From positions 186,001-250,000 of the forward strand of contig JAEESZ010000002.1 of assembly GCA_016286535.1 (NCBI GenBank): a stretch of DNA of 64,000 nucleotides, read 5' to 3'. Below, piece after piece: positions 35,783-45,321 of this stretch (its first letter is position 1; each line of letters opens with the position of its first letter). Under the pieces are notes generated by a model. It did no database searches. It saw nothing but the letters and a program-made list of their open reading frames with translations, and was not told the origin of the DNA. The translations under genes and the position numbers were made by a program. The DNA comes from Treponema sp. (GTDB lineage: Bacteria; Spirochaetota; Spirochaetia; Treponematales; Treponemataceae).

Positions 35783-36925
35783 ATGTATACACAAAGTGAT
35801 GTTTTGGATTATGTAAATGAGGAAGATGTAAAATTTGTACGCCTTGCTTTTTTTGATATGAATGGAGTGCAGAAAAATATTTCTATTATGGCAAGTCAGC
35901 TGGAAAGAGCTTTTTCGGACGGTATTAGTTTTGATGCCTCTGCAATTTATGGCTTTGAAAAAGCTGAAAAATCTGATTTGTTTTTATTTCCTGAAGCATC
36001 AACAATTTCTGTTCTTCCCTGGAGACCAAATACAGGAAAGGTTGTACGTATGTTCTGTACAATAAAACATTCAGATGGTCGTATATATAAAAAAGACTGC
36101 AGAAGTCTCTTAAAAAATGCAATTAAAAAAGCAAAAGAAGAATATGGAATTGAGTTTAATATTGGGACTGAAATTGAATTCTATCTTTTTAAGCTTGATG
36201 AAAAAGGGGAAGCAACTAAAATTCCTTTTGATGAAGCCGGTTATATGGATATTGCTCCGGAAGATAAAGGTGAAAATATAAGAAGGGAAATCTGTTTTAC
36301 TCTTGAACAGATGGGAATTCAGCCTGAAGCAAGTCATCACGAAGAAGGACCTGGTCAAAACGAAATTGATTTCCATTATTCTGATGCCCTTACCGCGGCC
36401 GACAACGCCTCCACCTTCAAGTGGATTGTTCGTACGCGCGCGGCAAACTCCGGTCTTTACGCCGACTTTTCTCCAAGGCCACTTCCTTCAAAACCTGGAA
36501 GCGGTTTACATATAAATATTTCTTCTTCCGACAGTACAAAGAACAAAAACATTATGGCAGGAATTCTTAGTCATGCTGCAGAAATGACTTATTATATGAA
36601 TCCTACAGAGAATTCCTACGTAAGACTTGGACTTGATAAGGCTCCAAAAAATATTTTCTGGGGAAATGAAAACCGTCTTGCGCTTATAAGGGTTCCGGCC
36701 ATTACAAACAGTGATTCAAAAAGACTTGAAGTTCGTTCTGCCGACTGCGAGTGCAATATTTACATTGTTCTGACTCTCTTAATAAATGCGGCACTGGACG
36801 GAATTAAAAATAATCTTCTTCCACCCGAAGAAGGAAACAATACTCTGTCGCTGCCTGACAGCCTGGAAGAGGCAAAAAGTATTGCCCAAAACAGTGATTT
36901 TATAAAAAACTCTCTGGATTTTTAA
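35783..36925 (+). CDS. glnA: Short glutamine synthetase-family protein (type I-like)
   Basis: GS-fold protein of 380 residues, against 440-470 in typical type I enzymes. Metal and substrate residues are present by eye: GTEIEF (Glu130, Glu132), EEGPGQNEIDF, GSGLHINIS (His243), Arg281 in NSYVRLG, IRVPA (Arg303) and RLEVRSAD (Glu316, Arg318). The glutamate flap that reads YEAP in standard enzymes reads DKAP here (Lys286). The sequence stops after the EEAKSIAQNSDF helix, so the C-terminal 60 or so residues that lock the dodecamer are missing, and there is no adenylylation-loop Tyr. It sits directly before the ANTAR gene. It may be a weak enzyme, act on another amine, or serve as a nitrogen sensor; the classical role is likely taken by glnN. 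Confidence 0.75.
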   Translation: MYTQSDVLDYVNEEDVKFVRLAFFDMNGVQKNISIMASQLERAFSDGISFDASAIYGFEKAEKSDLFLFPEASTISVLPWRPNTGKVVRMFCTIKHSDGRIYKKDCRSLLKNAIKKAKEEYGIEFNIGTEIEFYLFKLDEKGEATKIPFDEAGYMDIAPEDKGENIRREICFTLEQMGIQPEASHHEEGPGQNEIDFHYSDALTAADNASTFKWIVRTRAANSGLYADFSPRPLPSKPGSGLHINISSSDSTKNKNIMAGILSHAAEMTYYMNPTENSYVRLGLDKAPKNIFWGNENRLALIRVPAITNSDSKRLEVRSADCECNIYIVLTLLINAALDGIKNNLLPPEEGNNTLSLPDSLEEAKSIAQNSDFIKNSLDF

Positions 36926-36955
36926 TCTAAGGTAAGGTTTTACAGGCAGGTTTTT

Positions 36956-37522
36956 ATGACGGCAGATTCGCACAGCGTTCTGGTAATAACAAAAGATATT
37001 AAAATATCCTCTCTGATTCAGGCTATGCTGACTCCACCTCTATTTGAATGTCAGATTGTAAATGATTTTAATGAAGCAAGAAGACTTACTTCTGAGCGTT
37101 TATATAATATCATTCTGATTGATTATGCAGATGGAGAAGGGGTCGATTTTGCAAGAGATATTTCTGAAAACCTGAGTACAATTTTACTTTTGACACCCCA
37201 GCACTTATACGAAGAAGTAAGCTACAGGGTTGAAGGTTACGGAATTATTACTATAAGTACACCTTTTGATCAGTTTTATTTTTATACTTCAATAAAAACT
37301 GCTATTGCCGTTCAGTATAAAGTTCAGATTCTTTCAAGCCAGACTACAAAATTAAAGGTCAAAATGGAAGAAATCAGACTGATGAACAGGGCAAAAATGC
37401 TTTTGATGCAGAATCTTAGAATGACAGAAGAGCAGGCCCACCGTTACATAGAAAAAGAATCTATGAACAGGGGTATGAAAAAGACTGCTCTTTCTGAAGA
37501 AATAATCAGAACTTACGCATAA
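36956..37522 (+). CDS. ANTAR-domain RNA-binding antiterminator with pseudo-receiver
   Basis: Regulator of 188 residues. The C terminus (about 130-185) is an ANTAR three-helix domain: a coiled-coil lead-in, then RAKMLLMQNLRMTEEQAHRYI and a following helix, matching the family pattern of Ala-Lys, Leu-Met and Glu-x-x-Ala. The N-terminal domain (about 5-120) has a receiver fold. Asp56 stands at the phosphoacceptor position (ILIDYADG), but the acidic pair is replaced (VLVITKD) and the conserved Lys before Pro is Thr102 (ISTPF), so phosphorylation is doubtful. ANTAR proteins bind hexaloop RNA stems and block terminator formation. It follows glnA by 30 bases. Clostridia have a comparable glnA-nitR arrangement. 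It is the obvious candidate regulator of the five terminator leaders around it. Confidence 0.88.
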   Translation: MTADSHSVLVITKDIKISSLIQAMLTPPLFECQIVNDFNEARRLTSERLYNIILIDYADGEGVDFARDISENLSTILLLTPQHLYEEVSYRVEGYGIITISTPFDQFYFYTSIKTAIAVQYKVQILSSQTTKLKVKMEEIRLMNRAKMLLMQNLRMTEEQAHRYIEKESMNRGMKKTALSEEIIRTYA

Positions 37523-37549
37523 AATACAGGCGGTATAAGATATAAAAAA

Positions 37550-39007
37550 CTATACCGGATACTCGCCGTTAAAGCAGCCCTGGCACCAGCCCAGGCATTC
37601 ATTTTTTTCCTTCTGGTCAGAACTTTTAATGCAGGAAGAAAGAGCCTTAATCATACCTTCTAAAGAAATGTATGTTAGAGAATCAGCTCCAATTTCTTTT
37701 CGGATTTCTTCAAGTTCATGAGTGGAGGAAATAAGTTCATTTTTACTTGGTGTATCTATACCCAAATGACATGGAAATTTTACAGGAGGAGAAGATACCA
37801 TAAAGTGAACTTCTTTAGCACCCGCTCTTCGTAATATTTCTACAAGGCGGCGGCTGGTAGTTCCTCTTACTATGGAATCATCTATAACAATTACTTTTTT
37901 TCCTTCCAGATCACTTTTTATGGCATTTAGCTTTACAAATACCATATTCTCCCTTTCTTTCTGGCCAGGGGCAATAAAGGTTCTTCCAATATATTTATTT
38001 TTTAAAATGCCGGTAACATATGGTATTCCGCTTTCTTTTGCATAACCCAGAGCCGCTCCTATACCACTGTCAGGAACTCCGATTACAACATCAGCATTTA
38101 CAGGTTTTTCTTTTGCAAGTTCCTGTCCCATATGATATCTTGCGTCCTGGACTGCAATGTTATCTATTACAGAATCCGGTCTTGCAAAATACACATATTC
38201 AAAAATACAGGTTTTCTTAGGACTTTTAGAGTAAATCTGGCTGTATATTTGAGTTTTATCTTCTTTTTTTGAAATTACAATAAGTTCTCCGGGTTTAATA
38301 TCTCTTATAAATTGACCGTTTACAGAATCTATTGCACAGGATTCAGAAGCAAGAATATAACCTTGCTCAACTTTTCCCAGACATAAAGGACGGATTCCAT
38401 TCGGATCTCTTATTCCAATAAGCATATCTTCTGTCATAACGCAGAGGGCAAATGAACCTTTTATTTCCTTTACCGCCTGAATAAGGGCATTTATAAAAAG
38501 TTTATCCTTATCATAAATTTCTTTACTATTTCCGCTTTTTCCGCTGCCCGGTTTTCCACCATTTTCAATAAATTTTCTTACAATAAGCTTTAAAATTACT
38601 TCGCTGTCTGAAGAACTTGAAAAGGTTGAGCCGGAATCTTCAAGTTTTTCCCTTAGTTCTGCATGATTTACCAGCTGTCCGTTATGGGCCAGAGCTATAA
38701 AGCCGTTTTTGAAAGTATTTAAAAAGGGCTGGGCATTTTCAAGACTTCGCGCCCCTGCAGTTGCATATCTTACATGACCAACTGCAATATTTCCCTTAAG
38801 ATTTTTTAAGTTTTCTGCATTAAAGACTTCGCTTACAAGGCCTATTCCTTTATGAAGACTTACCTTATCATCGTAAACTGCAATTCCTGCACTTTCCTGA
38901 CCCCTGTGCTGTAAAGAGGTAAGGGCGAAATATGAAAGATTTGCAGCATTTTCTACTCCAAAAATTCCACATACGCCGCATTCATCATGAAGTTTATCAT
39001 TCTTCAT
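37550..39007 (-). CDS. purF: Amidophosphoribosyltransferase
   Basis: First committed enzyme of purine synthesis: PRPP plus glutamine gives phosphoribosylamine. The 485 residues start with a nine-residue propeptide before Cys10 (CGVCGIFG), the class II glutaminase nucleophile. The PRPP loop is VIVIDDSIVRGTTSRR. Cysteines in KTCIFEYVYF, PPVKFPCHLG and the C-terminal CLGWCQGC match the [4Fe-4S] ligands of the Bacillus-type enzyme. It starts immediately after the gltD stop, an uncommon partner for the glutamate synthase operon. It converges on the ANTAR gene with a weak GGTATA / TATACC hairpin in the gap. Confidence 0.94.
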   Translation of the reverse strand: MKNDKLHDECGVCGIFGVENAANLSYFALTSLQHRGQESAGIAVYDDKVSLHKGIGLVSEVFNAENLKNLKGNIAVGHVRYATAGARSLENAQPFLNTFKNGFIALAHNGQLVNHAELREKLEDSGSTFSSSSDSEVILKLIVRKFIENGGKPGSGKSGNSKEIYDKDKLFINALIQAVKEIKGSFALCVMTEDMLIGIRDPNGIRPLCLGKVEQGYILASESCAIDSVNGQFIRDIKPGELIVISKKEDKTQIYSQIYSKSPKKTCIFEYVYFARPDSVIDNIAVQDARYHMGQELAKEKPVNADVVIGVPDSGIGAALGYAKESGIPYVTGILKNKYIGRTFIAPGQKERENMVFVKLNAIKSDLEGKKVIVIDDSIVRGTTSRRLVEILRRAGAKEVHFMVSSPPVKFPCHLGIDTPSKNELISSTHELEEIRKEIGADSLTYISLEGMIKALSSCIKSSDQKEKNECLGWCQGCFNGEYPV

Positions 39008-40573
39008 TTATTTTTCTCCGGCCTTATCTGATTTTTTCATTAAAAATTCATCAATCTGTCGGGCACATTCTCTTCCTTCTGCAATAGCCCATACAACTAA
39101 AGACTGTCCTCTGTGCATATCTCCGGCAGTAAAGATTTTATTTATATTAGTTGCATAGGATTCAGCAGGGACAGTTCCTCTTGGACCTAATTCAAGACCA
39201 AAGGCTTTTGCAGTATATTCTTCGCAGCCTGTAAAACCTGCCGCAATGAGCAGAAGATCGCAAGGTAAAGTTTTTTCGCTTCCTTCAATTTCGACCAGCT
39301 GCCTTTTTCCATCTATTGTCTTAAACTCAACTTTTACTGTCACTATTGCCTTTATCTGGTTTTCTTCGCTGATAATTTCTTTGACAGTTGTCTGGTAAAC
39401 TCGTGGATCATGACCGAATTTTGCAATTGATTCTTCGGCACCATAATCCACCTTGAGAACTTTTGGCCACTCCGGCCATGGGTTATTTTCTGCCCTTACA
39501 AGGGGAGGACAGCTCATCATTTCTAATTGGGTAACAGAGGCGGCTCCCAGGCGGATTGAAGAACCACAGCAGTCATTTCCTGTGTCTCCTCCGCCTACAA
39601 TTACAACATGTTTACCTTCAATATTAATTCCCTCTCTTTCCTGCAGCATTTGAGCAATCTGAGAGTTTGTACTTTTAATTCCAATTTTTGAAAGGGCTTC
39701 TTCTGTTGCAATTACACATTTAGTTACTGCCTTAAGAAAATCTACAGCAAGGTAAACGCCCTTTGAATCTTCGCCCTTAACTCCAAGTCTTCTGGCTTTT
39801 TTTGCACCGCAGCATAAGGCAAGTGCATCATAATCATTTAATATGTGACTTGCAGATATTGAAGCACCAACATCAGCATTAAAAATGAATTCAACACCTT
39901 CTTCCTTCATAAGATTAATTCGTCTTTGAATTACAGATTTTTCGAGCTTCATATTTGGAATACCATACATTAATAATCCGCCAGGTCTGTCTTCTCTTTC
40001 AAAAACTGTAACATTGTGTCCTCTGCGGTTGAGCCAGTCTGCTACCGCAAGACCACTTGGTCCCGAACCAATTACCGCAACTTTTTTTCCGCTTCTGTGA
40101 GCAGGAATTTCTGCCTTCATATAACCGGTTTCAAAGGCTTTTTCTATAATGAAAAGTTCATTGTCATGAATTGTTACCGAAGATGAAAGGGAATTATCTT
40201 TGTCTTTTGCAATAACCGGATTTCCACAATTACAGGCTTTTTCGCAAAGGGCAGGGCAGACTCTTCCTGTGAATTCTGGAAAACTTGAAGTTTTTAAAAG
40301 TCTCCAGGCAGCCATATCATATTGCCCGTTATAAAGTGCATCATTCCATTCAGGAATATAATTGTGAAGCGGACAGCCTGTAATCATTCCGTTTAATTTA
40401 ATTGCAGACTGACACATAGGCACTCCGCAATTCATACATCTTGCAGCCTGTTCTTTTCTTTCTTTTTCATTCAGTTTAGGATGAAATTCCTTAAAATTTG
40501 TAATTCTTTCAAGAGCATCAATATTTCCGTTTTCAACTCTATCGTAATCCATGAATCCACTTGCTTTTGCCAT
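39008..40573 (-). CDS. gltD: Glutamate synthase, small (NAD(P)H) subunit
   Basis: Flavoprotein subunit of 521 residues that passes electrons from NAD(P)H to GltB. The N-terminal iron-sulfur domain has CMNCGVPMCQ and CPALCEKACNCG, ligands for two [4Fe-4S] clusters. The FAD fold is VAVIGSGPSGLA near 170 and the NAD(P) fold is VVIVGGGDTGND near 330. TAGDMHRGQSLVVWAIAEGR near the C terminus is the usual FAD contact. AAAGGAGG precedes the ATG. It lies 15 bases after gltB and is directly followed by purF. Confidence 0.95.
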   Translation of the reverse strand: MAKASGFMDYDRVENGNIDALERITNFKEFHPKLNEKERKEQAARCMNCGVPMCQSAIKLNGMITGCPLHNYIPEWNDALYNGQYDMAAWRLLKTSSFPEFTGRVCPALCEKACNCGNPVIAKDKDNSLSSSVTIHDNELFIIEKAFETGYMKAEIPAHRSGKKVAVIGSGPSGLAVADWLNRRGHNVTVFEREDRPGGLLMYGIPNMKLEKSVIQRRINLMKEEGVEFIFNADVGASISASHILNDYDALALCCGAKKARRLGVKGEDSKGVYLAVDFLKAVTKCVIATEEALSKIGIKSTNSQIAQMLQEREGINIEGKHVVIVGGGDTGNDCCGSSIRLGAASVTQLEMMSCPPLVRAENNPWPEWPKVLKVDYGAEESIAKFGHDPRVYQTTVKEIISEENQIKAIVTVKVEFKTIDGKRQLVEIEGSEKTLPCDLLLIAAGFTGCEEYTAKAFGLELGPRGTVPAESYATNINKIFTAGDMHRGQSLVVWAIAEGRECARQIDEFLMKKSDKAGEK

Positions 40574-40588
40574 ATTAATCCTCCTTTC

Positions 40589-43500
40589 CTAAGCTGTACA
40601 TTTTCTAAAAGCTTCAAGAATTGCTTCGTCGCCTTTTAGACCTGCTTTTTCTTCCTTATCAATTTCTCTGACAATCTTTAAATAATCATTTGGAATGATT
40701 TTCTTAAATGATTTTTTATAATTATCCCAGTCAGAAAGGATTTCTTTTGCCCTTTCACTGCCGCTTTCCTTATAGTGTTCTTCAATTAAGGAGTGGAGAT
40801 TCTCTTCGTCAGGAGAAAGGTCTTTATCTGAAGATTTCCAGTTTAAAAGGCTTGTAGTTTTATCATTGAGTTCATACATGGTAACAAGTTCATGATTTAA
40901 TCTTTTGTAAAGGTCATGATTTTTGTCATAAACATAGGCAATTCCGCCGCTCATACCTGCACAAAGATTTTTTCCTGTATTTCCAAGAATAACGGCTGTT
41001 CCGCCTGTCATATATTCAAGGCCATGATCTCCACAACCTTCCGTAACGACAGTCGCCCCGGAATTTCTTACGCAGAATCGTTCGCCGCAAACTCCGTTGA
41101 TAAAGGCTTTTCCGCTGGTTGCACCAAAAAGGGCAACGTTTCCGGCAATTATGTTGGCTTCTGCCTTTCCCTGGAAATTTTTATTTTTCTTAATAACTAA
41201 TTTTCCACCGCTTAAGCCTTTTCCAAAAGCATCATTTGCTTCTCCTGTAAGGCGCAGGGTAAGTCCCTTTGGAATAAAGGCACCAAAACTTTGTCCTGCT
41301 CCGCCTTCAAAATCAATACAGAAAGCATCTTCAGTTAAAGAGTTTCCATATTCTTTTTGAATCTGGCTTCCCAAAATTGTTCCGCAGCTTCGATCGGTTG
41401 ACTGGATTTTTATAAGAGGGAACTTTTTATCTTTTAATAAAGGAAGCAGACTTTTTACATCGACTGTATTTTCAAGCTTAAAGTCGAATAAAGAACGTTC
41501 TTTTTTCCAGTCCTGTCTCTGCGAGTTTGTAAAGAGAATCCTGCTCATATCTGCAAGGCCTGCTCTCTTAAAGCCCTGTTTTTCTTTAGTTTTAAGTAAA
41601 TCACTTCTTCCGCAAAGCTCTTCTACGCTTCTGATTCCAAGCTTTGCCATTATTTCCCTCATTTCCTGAGCAATAAACTTCATAAAGTTTTCGACATATT
41701 CAGGTTTTCCAGGGAATCTTGAGCGCAGTTTTTCGTTCTGGGTTGCAACACCAAATGGACAGGTATCCAACTGGCAGACTCTCATCATAGAACAGCCCAT
41801 AGCAATTAAAGGTGCTGTAGCAAAACCAAACTCTTCGGCACCAAGTAAAGCAGCAATTACAACATCACGGCCACTCATAAGCTTACCGTCTGTTTCAATT
41901 ACAACCCGGCCACGAAGTCCGTTTTGAATTAAAGTCTGGTGGCTTTCTGCAAGTCCAAGTTCCCATGGAAGACCTGCATGATGAATTGAAGAAATTGGGG
42001 CAGCTCCGGTTCCGCCGTCATGTCCTGAAATTAAAATTACCTGGGCACCTGCTTTTGCGACACCTGCGGCAATTGTTCCAACTCCAGCCTCGCTTACAAG
42101 TTTTACAGAAATGCGGGCCTGGCGGTTGGCATTTTTTAAGTCATAAATGAGCTGGGCAAGATCTTCAATTGAATAAATATCATGGTGTGGTGGTGGCGAA
42201 ATTAAGGCTACGCCTGGAGTTGCATAACGTGTTTTTGCAATCCAAGGATAAACTTTCTTTCCTGGTAAATGACCACCTTCCCCGGGTTTAGCTCCCTGGG
42301 CCATCTTAATCTGTATTTCCCTGGCGCTTAACAGGTATTCTTCTGTAACACCAAAACGTCCGGAAGCAACCTGTTTAATTGCAGAGTTATATTCAGTTCC
42401 AAGTCTTTCAGGCTTTTCACCGCCTTCTCCTGAGTTTGATTTTCCGTGTAAGTGATTCATTGCGGCTGCCATACATTTATGAGCTTCTTCGCTGATTGAA
42501 CCATAAGACATAGCTCCGGTTTTAAATCTCTTAACAATTTCCTCAACGCTTTCAACCTGGTCCAGAGGAATGCCGCCGTCTGAAGCAAAATTAAAATCCA
42601 GCATGGCACGAAGGGTGTGAGGCTCTTCATTTGAATCAACAAGGGCAGTGTATTCCTTAAAGCGCTGGTAGTCTCCATTACGGGTTGCCTGCTGCAGGGC
42701 AATAATAGTTTCAGGATTGTAAAGGTGACTTTCAGCCTGAGGTCCACGACGGAATTTATGCTTGCCGACTGAATCAAGATGAGTGTTTACTGTAAGACCA
42801 TCAGGATCAAAGCCCTGGGCATGATGATAAAGAATATCTTCTTCAATTTCTTTTAAGCCAATTCCACCAACTCTACTGACAGTATTTGTAAAGTATTTTT
42901 CAATTACATCTTCTGCAATTCCAAGAGCTTCAAAAATCTGGGCAGACTGATAAGACTGAATTGTAGAGATTCCCATTTTTGCAGCAATCTTTACAATTCC
43001 ATTTATAATTCCCTTATTGTAGTCATCAATGGCTGTATGATAATCCTTATCAAGGATTTTCTGGTCAATAAGTTCTGCAATTGCTTCGTGGGCTAAATAA
43101 GGATTTACGGCTCTTGCTCCATAGCCAAGACACATTGCTGCCTGATGAACATCCCTTACTTCGGCACTTTCAAGAATAACAGAAATAGAGGTACGTTTTT
43201 TAGTTCTGATAAGATATTGTTCCACCGCACTTACAGCAAGAATTGCAGGAATTGCGGCACGATTTTCATCAAGGCCACGGTCACTTAAAATGATGATGTT
43301 ATAACCTTCTGAATATGAACTTTCAATCTGCTTAAAAAGATTTTCAAGTGCGGCTTCAAGATATTTTCCATCTTTTTTGCAGTCTTTTATATCAAAGAGA
43401 ATTGAAAGCCTTTTTGCTTTTAAGCCGGGCTGATTAAGGGCTGCTATTTTTATTAAATCTGTCCCGGTAAGAATAGGATTATTTATTTCAAGTACACGAC

Positions 43501-45148
43501 AGTTGGAAGGCTGGGCATCAAGAATATTTCCGTCTTTTCCTACATAAACGGTTGTATCTGTAACTATTTTTTCTCTTAGACTGTCAATTGGAGGATTTGT
43601 TACCTGGGCAAAAAGCTGCTTAAAATAACTGAAGAGCGAAGGGTGTTTTTCGCTCATAAAGGCAAGCGGGGTATCAACTCCCATACTTGCTGTAGGTTCA
43701 ACTCCGTTTCTTGCAAGAGGAAGAATCATCTCGTTTACATCTTCATAATTCCAGCCAAAAGCCCTATAAAGAATATTTCTTTCTTCCTGACTGCTTACAG
43801 GAATTTTTTTATTAGGGATTTTTAATTCTGAAAGATGAATAAGATTCATATCCAGCCACTCTCCATAAGGATAAAGTTCTGAATATTCTTTTTTACATTC
43901 TTCATCACTAATGATTTTTTTCTTTAATGTATCTACAAGAAGAATTTTTCCAGGCTGCAAACGGGATTTTATTTCTATATTTTCTTCCGGTATATCAAGT
44001 ACTCCAACTTCACTTGAAAGAATAAGCATTCCATCTTTAGTAACGTAGTAACGGCTTGGTCTTAAGCCGTTGCGGTCTAAGGTTGCTCCAAGAAGATCCC
44101 CGTCACTGAACAAAATAGCTGCAGGACCGTCCCAGCTTTCCATCATGGTTGCCCAGTAATGATAAAAATCCTTTTTTGAAGAAGTCATATTTTCATCATG
44201 TTTCCAAGGTTCCGGAATACAGGTCATAACAGCAAGTGGAAGAGGAAGTCCGTTCATTACAAGGAATTCCAGAGTGTTATCAAGCATGGCAGAGTCACTT
44301 CCGCTTACATCAACTGCAGGAAGGATTTTTTCTATTTCGCTCTTTGAAAAAACTTTTGACTTTAATGTTTCTTCACGGGCAAGCATTCGGTCTACATTAC
44401 CCCTGATTGTATTAATTTCTCCGTTGTGGGCTATAAAGCGGTTAGGGTGGGCTCTCTGCCAGCTTGGCTGTGTATTTGTAGAAAAGCGTGAATGAACGAT
44501 TGCAAGAGATGATTTATATTCACTGTCCTGTAAATCACTATAGAAAGTTCTAAGTTCATGAACAAGGAACATTCCTTTATAAACTATTGTTCTGCTGCTT
44601 AAAGAACATACATAGGTTAATGAGTTTTCTTTTTCGAATTCTCTTCTTAAAAGATAAAGTTTACGGTCAAATTCAAGCCCTTTTTTACAGTTTGAATCTT
44701 TTTTAATAAAAGCCTGCCATATTTGAGGCATGCAGTCCCTGGCTTTTTTACCAAGAACTTTTTCATTTACTGGAACTTTTCTCCATCCAGAAAAGTTCAG
44801 TTTTTCACTTTTACATAATTTTTCAAAACGTTTTTTTTCGCTTTCGCATTTTTCTATATCAGAAGGAAAGAAAAATTGTCCGATTCCGTATTCTCTTTCT
44901 CCGGCCTGGCCAAGCAGATCTGCAGCATTTTTTGTAAAAAAATCGTGACTTATCTGAAGCAGAATACCAACTCCATCACCAGTTTCTCCACTTGCATCTT
45001 TTCCGGCCCTGTGTTCCAGTTTTTCAACTATACTAAGTGCATTATCTACTATTTTGTGCGATTTACTGCCGTCAATATTTACAACTGCACCAATACCACA
45101 GTTGTCGTGTTCAAATTCTGGCTGATAAAGTGTCTTATATTTCTGCAT
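40589..45148 (-). CDS. gltB: Glutamate synthase, large subunit
   Basis: Converts glutamine and 2-oxoglutarate into two glutamates. The chain has 1519 residues: an N-terminal class II glutaminase whose nucleophile Cys17 (HDNCGIG) is exposed after removal of a 16-residue propeptide, a central domain, the FMN-binding synthase domain (SGEGGEKPER, GAKPGEGGHLPG, then GHDGGTGAAP), and a C-terminal beta-helix with GGXXG repeats. The frame extends to 45211, but only the ATG at 45148 has GGAG at the right distance, and the longer version would run through the leader terminator. It heads the gltB-gltD-purF operon. Confidence 0.96.
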   Translation of the reverse strand: MQKYKTLYQPEFEHDNCGIGAVVNIDGSKSHKIVDNALSIVEKLEHRAGKDASGETGDGVGILLQISHDFFTKNAADLLGQAGEREYGIGQFFFPSDIEKCESEKKRFEKLCKSEKLNFSGWRKVPVNEKVLGKKARDCMPQIWQAFIKKDSNCKKGLEFDRKLYLLRREFEKENSLTYVCSLSSRTIVYKGMFLVHELRTFYSDLQDSEYKSSLAIVHSRFSTNTQPSWQRAHPNRFIAHNGEINTIRGNVDRMLAREETLKSKVFSKSEIEKILPAVDVSGSDSAMLDNTLEFLVMNGLPLPLAVMTCIPEPWKHDENMTSSKKDFYHYWATMMESWDGPAAILFSDGDLLGATLDRNGLRPSRYYVTKDGMLILSSEVGVLDIPEENIEIKSRLQPGKILLVDTLKKKIISDEECKKEYSELYPYGEWLDMNLIHLSELKIPNKKIPVSSQEERNILYRAFGWNYEDVNEMILPLARNGVEPTASMGVDTPLAFMSEKHPSLFSYFKQLFAQVTNPPIDSLREKIVTDTTVYVGKDGNILDAQPSNCRVLEINNPILTGTDLIKIAALNQPGLKAKRLSILFDIKDCKKDGKYLEAALENLFKQIESSYSEGYNIIILSDRGLDENRAAIPAILAVSAVEQYLIRTKKRTSISVILESAEVRDVHQAAMCLGYGARAVNPYLAHEAIAELIDQKILDKDYHTAIDDYNKGIINGIVKIAAKMGISTIQSYQSAQIFEALGIAEDVIEKYFTNTVSRVGGIGLKEIEEDILYHHAQGFDPDGLTVNTHLDSVGKHKFRRGPQAESHLYNPETIIALQQATRNGDYQRFKEYTALVDSNEEPHTLRAMLDFNFASDGGIPLDQVESVEEIVKRFKTGAMSYGSISEEAHKCMAAAMNHLHGKSNSGEGGEKPERLGTEYNSAIKQVASGRFGVTEEYLLSAREIQIKMAQGAKPGEGGHLPGKKVYPWIAKTRYATPGVALISPPPHHDIYSIEDLAQLIYDLKNANRQARISVKLVSEAGVGTIAAGVAKAGAQVILISGHDGGTGAAPISSIHHAGLPWELGLAESHQTLIQNGLRGRVVIETDGKLMSGRDVVIAALLGAEEFGFATAPLIAMGCSMMRVCQLDTCPFGVATQNEKLRSRFPGKPEYVENFMKFIAQEMREIMAKLGIRSVEELCGRSDLLKTKEKQGFKRAGLADMSRILFTNSQRQDWKKERSLFDFKLENTVDVKSLLPLLKDKKFPLIKIQSTDRSCGTILGSQIQKEYGNSLTEDAFCIDFEGGAGQSFGAFIPKGLTLRLTGEANDAFGKGLSGGKLVIKKNKNFQGKAEANIIAGNVALFGATSGKAFINGVCGERFCVRNSGATVVTEGCGDHGLEYMTGGTAVILGNTGKNLCAGMSGGIAYVYDKNHDLYKRLNHELVTMYELNDKTTSLLNWKSSDKDLSPDEENLHSLIEEHYKESGSERAKEILSDWDNYKKSFKKIIPNDYLKIVREIDKEEKAGLKGDEAILEAFRKCTA

Positions 45149-45164
45149 TTTTAGTCTCCAAGGC

Positions 45165-45216
45165 AAAAAAAAAGCTGCACGCACAGAAAAATACTGTACA
45201 TGCAGCGTCATTGCCG
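45165..45216 (-). promoter_or_regulatory. gltB leader: hexaloop overlapping an intrinsic terminator
   Basis: In the minus direction CGGC / GCTG (45216-45213 with 45206-45203) closes the loop AATGAC (A1, G4). The right arm starts a 13-pair terminator stem, 45206-45194 with 45186-45174 (two G-T pairs), with a seven-base loop and nine T (45173-45165). The terminator lies just upstream of the gltB ribosome site. A second AAAGAC hexaloop immediately upstream (45221-45216) has only two possible stem pairs. Confidence 0.75.
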
Positions 45217-45241
45217 TCTTTGAGTTTTGTAAATTTACTAA

Positions 45242-45270
45242 AAATTATAAATATTTTTTAAAAATGTCAA
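45242..45270 (-). promoter_or_regulatory. Promoter of gltB-gltD-purF
   Basis: Perfect TTGACA (45265-45270), 17 bases, TAATTT (45242-45247) in the minus direction. Together with the glnN promoter it occupies the 347-base gap between the divergent gltB and glnN genes, which otherwise holds only their two leaders and AT-rich spacer. Confidence 0.75.
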
Positions 45271-45321
45271 TAGAAATAAAAAATATCACAAAATTTTTTA
45301 AATTTTTTTTTGCAAAACTTA

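Noticed and set aside
37532-37556. GGTATA/TATACC hairpin between the ANTAR gene and purF as a terminator
   Set aside because: Only six pairs, a long loop and no T-run; too weak to list as a site.
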